Origin: Pseudomonadota bacterium
Lineage (GTDB): Bacteria; Pseudomonadota; Gammaproteobacteria; Burkholderiales; Thiobacillaceae
Reading direction: 5' to 3'
Assembly (NCBI GenBank): GCA_021802595.1
Contig: JAJZRT010000312.1
Location: 1-5,357, forward strand
Length of the DNA stretch: 5,357 bases
Both the position numbers and the translations under genes were made by a program. Below the pieces are notes generated by a model. The model saw only the letters and a list, made by a program, of their open reading frames with translations, was not told where the DNA came from and searched no databases. How positions within the stretch are numbered: position 1 is the first letter of the stretch; each line of letters begins with the position of its first letter. Below are positions 1 to 4,617 of the stretch, piece after piece.

Positions 1-387
1 GTCTTCAGCAGTCTTCTTCATCTTGCGCAGCACTTCGGCAGAAATCTGCGGCGGCGCCATTTTTTGACCGCGCACCTCGACCCAGGCATCGCCGTTGTCG
101 GCCTTGACGATCTTGTAGGGCATCAGGCCGATGTCCTTCTGCACTTCCTTCTCTTCGAAGCGGCGGCCGATCAGGCGCTTGACCGCGAACAGCGTGTTCT
201 TCGGGTTGGTGACCGCCTGGCGCTTGGCCGGTGCGCCGACCAGAATCTCGCCGTCCTCGGCGTAGGCGACGATCGACGGCGTGGTGCGCGCGCCCTCGGC
301 ATTCTCGATCACCTTCGGCGTGCCGTTCTCCATCACCGCCACGCAGGAGTTGGTGGTGCCCAGGTCAATGCCAATGATGCGTCCCAT
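1..387 (-). CDS. dnaK: Molecular chaperone DnaK (Hsp70), N-terminal 129 residues, cut by window edge
   Basis: DnaK is the cytoplasmic ATP-driven Hsp70 chaperone. It binds exposed hydrophobic peptide segments and works with DnaJ and the exchange factor GrpE. Only the start of the ATPase domain is in the window. It opens with [14 protein letters not shown], the phosphate-1 loop of Hsp70 (residues 5-14, including T11). [10 protein letters not shown] follows at about 33-42, then [14 protein letters not shown] at 64-77, which contains the catalytic lysine K70. It is open to the window edge at residue 129, in frame and without a stop; full DnaK is about 640 residues. The ATG at 387 is chosen because the MG(R/K)[11 protein letters not shown] start is the family norm and a GAAGGA ribosome site lies 7 bases upstream. 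It follows grpE on the same strand with an 85-base gap holding its own heat-shock type promoter. The product is certain; only the missing C-terminus cannot be judged. Confidence 0.98.
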   Translation of the reverse strand, partial: MGRIIGIDLGTTNSCVAVMENGTPKVIENAEGARTTPSIVAYAEDGEILVGAPAKRQAVTNPKNTLFAVKRLIGRRFEEKEVQKDIGLMPYKIVKADNGDAWVEVRGQKMAPPQISAEVLRKMKKTAED

Positions 388-394
388 GATGTTT

Positions 395-400
395 TCCTTC
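395..400 (-). promoter_or_regulatory. Ribosome binding site of dnaK
   Basis: GAAGGA on the minus strand, 7 bases before the dnaK ATG. It is a near-perfect Shine-Dalgarno sequence at good spacing and supports the chosen start. Confidence 0.85.
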
Positions 401-423
401 TAAAAGTTTGGATTGATTTGAAT

Positions 424-449
424 GTGGGGGAGGGCGGTGCTATTTCAAG
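424..449 (-). promoter_or_regulatory. Heat-shock (sigma-32, RpoH) type promoter in front of dnaK
   Basis: Read on the minus strand, CTTGAA (444-449, followed by another A, as in the longer CTTGAAA consensus) is separated by 14 bases from CCCCAC (424-429). The RpoH consensus is CTTGAA, about 12-14 bases, then CCCCAT, so only the last base differs. Transcription would start roughly at 415-418, leaving a leader of about 30 bases before the dnaK ATG with its ribosome site. It lies wholly in the grpE-dnaK gap, so dnaK could be transcribed on its own as well as from the grpE promoter. This is inferred from sequence match alone; the spacing is identical to the promoter in front of grpE. Confidence 0.72.
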
Positions 450-472
450 CGCCGGCCTTCAACCGGTCGGGG

Positions 473-991
473 TCAGGCGTCCCTGCCCTTGGCGACCATC
501 ACCAGCGCCGGCCGCAGCGTGCGGTCGTGCAGGCGGTAGCCCTTCTGCAGCACCGTCACCACGGTGTTGGCCGGCTGGTCGGATTCGACCATCTGGATCG
601 CCTGGTGCTGGTGCGGATCGAATTTCTCGCCCATCGGATTGATGTCGTTCAGGCTGAACTTGCCGAAAGCGGCAACCAGCTGTTTCAGGGTCAGTTCGAT
701 GCCGCTCCGGAGGGTGTCCACGCTCGGCGACTCGGTCGCCAGCGCGGCTTCCAGGCTGTCCTTGACCGCCAGCAGCTCGCTGGCGAAATTCTCCACGGCA
801 AACTTGCGCGCCTTGTCGACGTCTTCCGCCGCACGGCGGCGCATGTTCTCGGTTTCCGCCTTGGCGCGCAGCCAGGCGTCGTGGTGCTCGGCTGCCTGGA
901 GTTCGGCTGCTTTCAGCAACTCCTCCAGGCTGGGCATGGTTTCCTTGTCGGCGTGGGTATCGGCCGGGGGGGGGTTGAGTTCGTCCTGCAT
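473..991 (-). CDS. grpE: Nucleotide exchange factor GrpE
   Basis: GrpE is the cytoplasmic co-chaperone that releases ADP from DnaK and so drives substrate release. The predicted protein is 172 residues, normal for the family. A short acidic, proline-containing N-terminus (residues 1-18) is followed by a long charged helix rich in heptad-like repeats (about 20-60, containing [10 protein letters not shown]), typical of the GrpE dimer coiled coil. Next come a four-helix-bundle region and the C-terminal beta domain, with [14 protein letters not shown] and a final [18 protein letters not shown] segment, the GrpE signature area. The frame stays open upstream to 1237, but that extension runs antisense through the tRNA-Ser gene and past the promoter, so it is not real. 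The ATG at 991 is supported by GGGAG five bases upstream and a heat-shock promoter at 1021-1046. dnaK follows 85 bases downstream. A run of nine C falls in codons 6-9. Confidence 0.97.
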   Translation of the reverse strand: MQDELNPPPADTHADKETMPSLEELLKAAELQAAEHHDAWLRAKAETENMRRRAAEDVDKARKFAVENFASELLAVKDSLEAALATESPSVDTLRSGIELTLKQLVAAFGKFSLNDINPMGEKFDPHQHQAIQMVESDQPANTVVTVLQKGYRLHDRTLRPALVMVAKGRDA

Positions 992-996
992 GTGGG

Positions 997-1001
997 CTCC
1001 C
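997..1001 (-). promoter_or_regulatory. Ribosome binding site deciding the grpE start
   Basis: GGGAG on the minus strand, 5 bases before the ATG at 991. Together with the promoter just upstream it excludes the longer reading-frame start at 1237. Confidence 0.75.
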
Positions 1002-1020
1002 AGTTGGTTCTTGCCCGCAA

Positions 1021-1046
1021 ATGGGGGCGAATGACCGGAATTCAAG
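1021..1046 (-). promoter_or_regulatory. Heat-shock (sigma-32, RpoH) promoter of the grpE-dnaK operon
   Basis: On the minus strand CTTGAA (1041-1046) is followed after 14 bases by CCCCAT (1021-1026) and then TT. Both hexamers match the published RpoH consensus exactly. A start of transcription near 1012-1016 would give a leader of about 20-25 bases containing the GGGAG ribosome site. No CIRCE inverted repeat (TTAGCACTC/GAGTGCTAA) is seen nearby, so positive control by RpoH is the likely mode and HrcA repression is not indicated. Confidence 0.88.
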
Positions 1047-1102
1047 AGGTGTTCCCGTTTTTTCTGCCTGTGCGGCACGGACTGTGCGATCTCCATTTCA
1101 AT

Positions 1103-1131
1103 TTGCCGCTCGGGGGCGCTTCCGGTATGAT
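1103..1131 (+). promoter_or_regulatory. Sigma-70 type promoter of tRNA-Ser, with GC-rich discriminator
   Basis: TTGCCG (1103-1108) and TATGAT (1126-1131) are separated by the ideal 17 bases. The -35 differs from TTGACA at two positions and the -10 from TATAAT at one. The sequence just after the -10 is GCGCCGC, a GC-rich discriminator typical of stable-RNA promoters under stringent (ppGpp/DksA) control. The mature tRNA begins 12 bases after the -10, so the 5' leader would be only a few bases long. The promoter diverges from the grpE heat-shock promoter about 57 bases away. Confidence 0.8.
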
Positions 1132-1142
1132 GCGCCGCTCTC

Positions 1143-1233
1143 GGAGAGGTGGATGAGTGGTTTAAGTCGCACGCCTGGAAAGCGTGTTCAGGATAATATC
1201 CTGACGGGGGTTCGAATCCCCCCCTCTCCGCCA
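1143..1233 (+). tRNA. tRNA-Ser, anticodon GGA, with encoded CCA
   Basis: A full class II tRNA fold is visible. The acceptor stem is GGAGAGG (1143-1149) pairing with CCTCTCC (1223-1229), then discriminator G1230 and genomic CCA (1231-1233). The anticodon stem is CACGC/GCGTG (1170-1174 and 1182-1186), with loop CTGGAAA and anticodon GGA at 1177-1179, which reads UCC and UCU serine codons. The long variable arm is a perfect hairpin (about 1188-1204), as expected for tRNA-Ser. The T arm is GGGGG-TTCGAAT-CCCCC (1206-1222). The discriminator G and long variable arm are serine identity features. It is encoded as a single tRNA and the next gene starts 24 bases later on the same strand, with no terminator between. 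Confidence 0.98.
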
Positions 1234-1257
1234 ACACAATACGACCAGGCCATATTC

Positions 1258-2007
1258 ATGCCGAAATATGCCTACCACGGCAGGCTGTCCGTGGTTGTCC
1301 CCGTCAAGAACGAACAGGACAATGTCGAACCGCTGGTGCGCGAAATCGCGGCGGCGCTGTCCGGCAACACCACGTTCGAAATCCTCTACATCAACGATGG
1401 CAGCACCGATGCCACCCAGGCCAGGCTTGAGGCGCTGAAGGCCGAATTTCCCATGCTGCGGGTGATCCGGCACCGCGCCTCGTGCGGACAGAGCCGCGCG
1501 GTGACGTCGGGAGTGTTCGCGGCGCGTCACGAGTGGATTGCCACGCTCGACGGCGACGGCCAGAATGATCCGGCCGATATCCCGGCGCTGCTGGCGAAGC
1601 TGGCCGACCCTGCGCAGCCCGCCAACCTCGAACTGCTGGCCGGCTGGCGTTCCAAGCGCAACGATACATTCATCCGTCGCATTTCCTCGAAGATCGCCAA
1701 CGGCGTACGTGCGCGCATGTTGAAGGACAACACGCCGGACACCGGCTGCGGCCTCAAGGTGTTCGCCCGCGAGACCTTCCTGCAGCTCCCCAACTTCGAC
1801 CACATGCATCGCTTCCTGCCGGCGCTGGTGATGCGCAATGGCGGCGCGGTGGTCTCGGTTCCGGTCCATCATCGTGCACGTGAGCGCGGTACTTCCAAAT
1901 ACGGCGTCCACAACCGGCTGTGGGTGGGCATCGTCGACCTGTTCGGCGTGGCCTGGCTGCAGCGGCGTGTGCGGCTGCCGGTCATCGAGCCCGATTCAGA
2001 CCTGTAG
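1258..2007 (+). CDS. Family 2 glycosyltransferase, DPM1/ArnC-like (lipid-phosphate sugar synthase)
   Basis: A 249-residue GT-A fold enzyme that likely moves a sugar from a nucleotide sugar to a polyprenyl (undecaprenyl) phosphate on the inner face of the membrane. Visible motifs are LSVVVPVKNEQDN (10-22), the nucleotide-binding NDGSTD (46-51), the metal-binding DGDGQNDP (98-105), an acceptor-side DTGCGLKVF segment and RERGTSKYG near the C-terminus, the arrangement seen in dolichyl-phosphate mannose synthase and ArnC relatives. Unlike ArnC (about 320 residues with two C-terminal membrane helices), it ends soon after the catalytic domain and has no clear membrane anchor. The ATG at 1258 is chosen because the frame upstream runs through the tRNA-Ser gene; the ribosome site is weak (AGG 8 bases upstream). 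It is the first gene of a packed unit with the VTT protein and the ArnT-like enzyme. The sugar and exact acceptor cannot be read from the sequence. Confidence 0.92.
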   Translation: MPKYAYHGRLSVVVPVKNEQDNVEPLVREIAAALSGNTTFEILYINDGSTDATQARLEALKAEFPMLRVIRHRASCGQSRAVTSGVFAARHEWIATLDGDGQNDPADIPALLAKLADPAQPANLELLAGWRSKRNDTFIRRISSKIANGVRARMLKDNTPDTGCGLKVFARETFLQLPNFDHMHRFLPALVMRNGGAVVSVPVHHRARERGTSKYGVHNRLWVGIVDLFGVAWLQRRVRLPVIEPDSDL

Positions 2008-2727
2008 ATGAAGGCCCGCGTCATCGTCAAGGGGCTGGCGCTGATCCTGAGTCTGGCGCTGCTGGGTTATCTGTTCGAGTCCAGCGATCTTGGCAGCAGC
2101 ATCGACGCAGCCTGGATCGATGCGCGGGTGCGCGGGCACGGCGTCAACGGGGCGCTGCTGTTTCTGATGATGGGTGGGCTGTTTACCGCCATCGGTCTGC
2201 CACGCCAGATCATCGCCTTTCTGGGCGGGTATGCCTTCAGCGTCGGGCTGGGAACGCTGCTCGGCGCACTGGCTGCCTTGCTGGGCAGCATGCTGAGCTT
2301 CGCCTATGCGCGCCTGTTCGGCAAGGGACTGCTGCGTGCGCGGCTGGGCGAGCGCGCCGGGCGCTTCGATCGCTTCATCCACGACCATCCGTTTGCCATG
2401 ACCGTCCTGGTTCGCCTGCTGCCGGTAGGCAACAATCTGCTGACCAATCTGGCGGCGGGGATTTCCAGTATCCGGCCCATGTATTTCTTCGCCGGCACGC
2501 TGCTCGGGTATCTGCCGCAGACGCTGGTGTTCGCGCTGGTCGGCAGCGGCGTCCACATCGCCCCCACCCTTAAACTCGCGCTGGCCATCGGCCTGTTCCT
2601 GATTTCGGGCGCGCTGGGTGCCTACCTCTACAGGCATTTCCGTCACGGCCAGAGTCTCGATGCGCAGATCGACGCCGCGCTGGATGAAACCGAGATCGAT
2701 GAGCATGCATCCACAACCCAATCCTGA
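2008..2727 (+). CDS. TVP38/TMEM64 family (VTT/DedA superfamily) inner-membrane protein
   Basis: A 239-residue integral membrane protein. A first hydrophobic helix spans about residues 6-22. The VTT core follows: GLPRQIIAFLGGYAFSVGLG (63-82), a re-entrant/helical region typical of the family; a small-residue-rich helix to about 104; VRLLPVGNNLLTNLAAG (135-151), carrying the conserved arginine-proline region; and FFAGTLLGYLPQTLVFALVG (160-179). A last helix covers about 187-207, then an acidic cytoplasmic-looking tail. Proteins of this superfamily include DedA/UptA-type undecaprenyl phosphate translocases and eukaryotic lipid scramblases; most bacterial TVP38 members are uncharacterised. The ATG follows the GT2 stop codon with no gap (TAGATG) and lacks a good ribosome site, so translation is probably coupled. 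Its position between a lipid-linked sugar synthase and an ArnT-like enzyme suggests a part in moving or recycling the lipid carrier; this is inference. Confidence 0.9.
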   Translation: MKARVIVKGLALILSLALLGYLFESSDLGSSIDAAWIDARVRGHGVNGALLFLMMGGLFTAIGLPRQIIAFLGGYAFSVGLGTLLGALAALLGSMLSFAYARLFGKGLLRARLGERAGRFDRFIHDHPFAMTVLVRLLPVGNNLLTNLAAGISSIRPMYFFAGTLLGYLPQTLVFALVGSGVHIAPTLKLALAIGLFLISGALGAYLYRHFRHGQSLDAQIDAALDETEIDEHASTTQS

Positions 2728-4312
2728 TTCCACCGGGCGCATGCCCTTCCTCCTGGGTTTGCTGTTGCTGGTGGCCCTGGCGGGGGTGGCGATCCTGACA
2801 CGGCCGCTGACACCGATCGACGAAACGCGTTACGTCAGCGTGGCATGGGAAATGTGGCTGCGCGGCGACTTCCTGGTGCCGTTCAAGAACGGTGCGCCCT
2901 ACAGCGACAAGCCGCCTTTCCTGTTCTGGATGTTCCAGGCGGGCTGGGCGCTGTTCGGCGTCAACGACTGGTGGCCACGTCTGGTGCTGCCGCTGTTTTC
3001 TGCCGGCGGGCTGTTCCTGACCTGTCGTCTCGCCCGTCGCCTGTGGCCACAGCATGCCGGCCTTGGCGGGCAGGCTGCGCTGGTGCTGGCCAGCGCGCTG
3101 CTATGGATCGTCTTTTCCACCTCGGTCATGTTCGACGTGATACTGGCCTTCTGGGTATTGTCCGGGCTGCATGGCGTGCTGGCCGCCACGGAAGGGAAAC
3201 GCAGCGGCTTCGCCCTGCTGGGATTCGCGATCGGGATGGGGATGTTGACCAAGGGGCCGGTCATCCTGCTGCATCTGTTGCCGGTCGCTGCGCTGGCCCC
3301 GTGGTGGAATCCGGGCCTTCGCTGGGGCCGCTGGTTCGGCGGGCTGCTGCTGGCGGTGTTGCTGGGCTCGGCCATCGCGCTGGCGTGGGCGTTGCCGGCG
3401 GGCTTTTCCGGCGGTGAAGCCTATCGCAATGCGATTTTCTGGGGCCAGACAGCCAACCGCATGGTCGAGTCCTTTGCGCACCGGCGCCCGTTCTGGTGGT
3501 ATGTGCCGCTGCTGCCGCTGCTGCTGTTCCCCTGGTTCGCCTGGCCGGCCTGGTGGAAGGCGCTGGCGCAACTTCACCGTGCCGGCCTCGATCGCGGCTC
3601 GCGCTTTTGCCTGGCCTGGATGCTGCCGGTGTTCGTCGCCTTCTGCTTCATCAGTGGCAAGCAGCCGCATTATCTGGTGCCGTTGTTTCCCGCCTTTGCG
3701 TTGCTGACGGCGCGGCTGCTGGCAGGGCACAGGGACGCCCGTGTCGGCCTGCCGGCGTTGCTGACGGCGCTGCTGGGCGGTGTGCTGCTCCTGGCAGCCA
3801 CCGGGCAGATTGCGGCCTTGCGCAGCCAGGTTATCGCCTTGCCGCCGGTGTGGCCGGGCGCGGCCTTGATCGCGCTGGCGGGGGCCGTCTGGGTGGCGGG
3901 CCGGCGTGGCACGCCGCCGGTACCGAATCTGGCGCTGCTCGGCGCGGGCGTGATGGCGCTGGTGCAAGTGGCCGCAATGCGTTCGATCGAACCCATGTAC
4001 GACGTCAAGCCAATGGCCCAAGCGGTCAGACAGGTGCAGGACGAAGGACACCCGGTTGCGAATATCGCGACCTACCACGCGCAATACCAGTTTCTCGGCA
4101 GGCTGAAAACGCCGCTGGTGGAGTTGAACGGGGCAAGTGCGCCAGCCTGGCTGGCTGCGCATCCGGAAGGCTATGCCGTGGTGTATCTGGACGGCGGCAG
4201 CCGCAGGCTGGCTGCGATTTCTGCACGCCACAAGCAGGCCTATCGCGGCGGAAGCGCGGTTCTGGTGGACGCGCGAACGGCGGCCGAATTGCTGGCCGCC
4301 CCTCGGGAATGA
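2705..4312 (+). CDS. ArnT-like GT-C glycosyltransferase (GT83/GT39 family), polytopic membrane protein
   Basis: A protein of about 535 residues that probably transfers a sugar from a polyprenyl-phosphate carrier to an envelope acceptor on the periplasmic side. After one hydrophobic helix (about 14-31) comes PIDETRY (37-43), whose D39-E40 pair sits at the catalytic loop position of ArnT and protein O-mannosyltransferases. YSDKPPF (66-72) matches the ArnT YxxKPP segment. Many membrane helices follow, with MLTKGPV and a GKQPHYLVPLFPAFALL helix typical of the family, then a soluble C-terminal domain of about 100 residues. Length and layout agree with ArnT (about 550). The ATG at 2705 (GAG 10 bases upstream) overlaps the VTT gene by 23 bases; ATG 2699, two codons earlier, is equally possible, and ATG 2741 would avoid the overlap. 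Lipid A is a plausible acceptor, but glycan or protein cannot be excluded. The gene ends 6 bases before the convergent hfq-like stop. Confidence 0.9.
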   Translation: MHPQPNPDSTGRMPFLLGLLLLVALAGVAILTRPLTPIDETRYVSVAWEMWLRGDFLVPFKNGAPYSDKPPFLFWMFQAGWALFGVNDWWPRLVLPLFSAGGLFLTCRLARRLWPQHAGLGGQAALVLASALLWIVFSTSVMFDVILAFWVLSGLHGVLAATEGKRSGFALLGFAIGMGMLTKGPVILLHLLPVAALAPWWNPGLRWGRWFGGLLLAVLLGSAIALAWALPAGFSGGEAYRNAIFWGQTANRMVESFAHRRPFWWYVPLLPLLLFPWFAWPAWWKALAQLHRAGLDRGSRFCLAWMLPVFVAFCFISGKQPHYLVPLFPAFALLTARLLAGHRDARVGLPALLTALLGGVLLLAATGQIAALRSQVIALPPVWPGAALIALAGAVWVAGRRGTPPVPNLALLGAGVMALVQVAAMRSIEPMYDVKPMAQAVRQVQDEGHPVANIATYHAQYQFLGRLKTPLVELNGASAPAWLAAHPEGYAVVYLDGGSRRLAAISARHKQAYRGGSAVLVDARTAAELLAAPRE

Positions 4313-4318
4313 AGGAGC

Positions 4319-4561
4319 TTACGCCTCGGCGTCGCGCTGCGGCAGCACCACTTCGCGCGAAGGCGAAATGGTCGAGATGGCGTGCTTGAAGATCATCTGG
4401 GCAGCCTGATCCTGACCCTTCAGCAACACCACAAACTGGTCGAATGATTCGATTCGCCCCATCAGCTTGATCCCGTTGACGAGAAACACCGACACCGGAA
4501 TGCGTTCCTTGCGCAGGGTGTTGAGGAAAATATCTTGCAGGTGGTTGTATTCTTTGGCCAT
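4319..4561 (-). CDS. hfq: Hfq-family RNA chaperone, divergent (possible second Hfq)
   Basis: An 80-residue Sm-like protein. [26 protein letters not shown] (8-33, N-terminal helix plus Sm1) and FKHAIST (58-64, Sm2) are plain Hfq signatures. Hfq forms hexamers that pair small RNAs with mRNAs. The proximal-face residues Q9, D10, F43, K59 and H60 and a basic rim (RKER, 17-20) are kept. Compared with E. coli Hfq there is a two-residue insertion in the loop before Sm2 (GQDQAA at 49-54 in place of NTVS), and several usual residues are changed: Y25 to F26, Q33 to M34, Q35 to R36, P10 to I11, Y55 to F58. The tail after Sm2 is short. The ATG has AGGGAG 6 bases upstream. It follows the parvulin gene by 56 bases, with a hairpin between, and is not beside miaA or hflX, so it may be a paralogue; whether the genome has another hfq cannot be seen. 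The family call is firm, its exact role is not. Confidence 0.93.
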   Translation of the reverse strand: MAKEYNHLQDIFLNTLRKERIPVSVFLVNGIKLMGRIESFDQFVVLLKGQDQAAQMIFKHAISTISPSREVVLPQRDAEA

Positions 4562-4567
4562 GGTCGG

Positions 4568-4573
4568 CTCCCT
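4568..4573 (-). promoter_or_regulatory. Ribosome binding site of the hfq-like gene
   Basis: AGGGAG on the minus strand, 6 bases before the ATG at 4561. It is a strong site that fixes the start. It lies 11 bases downstream of the foot of the hairpin at 4585-4601. Confidence 0.8.
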
Positions 4574-4584
4574 GTCAGGTAAAG

Positions 4585-4601
4585 ACGGGGCGAAGCCCCG
4601 T
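4585..4601. terminator. GC-rich hairpin between parvulin and hfq-like genes, possible bidirectional terminator
   Basis: ACGGGGC and GCCCCGT form a perfect 7-base-pair stem around a 3-base loop. On the plus strand a T-rich stretch follows (TTTATATTATT, 4601-4611), which fits an intrinsic terminator for the glycosyltransferase operon. Such a transcript would first cross the whole hfq-like gene in antisense. On the minus strand the stem is followed only by CTTT, a weak tract, so transcripts from the parvulin gene may be only partly stopped before the hfq-like gene. Function is inferred from shape; no protein-coding role is seen for the 56-base gap. Confidence 0.6.
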
Positions 4602-4617
4602 TTATATTATTAGCGGA

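Noticed and set aside
450..468. Small inverted repeat (CCGG arms) after the grpE stop
   Set aside because: Only four to five pairs with a seven-base loop and no T tract; too weak to call a terminator.
1206..1233. tRNA-Ser 3' end as an integration (att) site for a mobile element
   Set aside because: No duplicated tRNA end, integrase or mobile gene is seen in the window, and the following genes match the base use of their neighbours.
992..1237. Upstream extension of the grpE frame to a start at 1237
   Set aside because: It reads antisense through the tRNA-Ser gene, giving the familiar false GGFEPP-type peptide, and crosses the heat-shock promoter; the ATG at 991 has its own ribosome site.
1021..1257. 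Upstream extension of the GT2 frame
   Set aside because: It passes through the grpE promoter region, the tRNA promoter and the whole tRNA, so the ATG at 1258 is the sensible start.
1162..1911. Long minus-strand frame opposite the GT2 gene
   Set aside because: It is a shadow of the GT2 coding frame in high-GC DNA and ends in the antisense of the tRNA; no family resemblance.
3101..4231. 376-residue minus-strand frame opposite the ArnT-like gene
   Set aside because: Rich in Gln, Arg, His and Pro with no domain or membrane pattern; it is a shadow of the hydrophobic ArnT-like coding frame.
4311..4317. GAAGGAG after the ArnT-like stop as a ribosome site for another plus-strand gene
   Set aside because: No suitable start codon follows at the right distance; the sequence lies at the 3' end of the convergent hfq-like gene.
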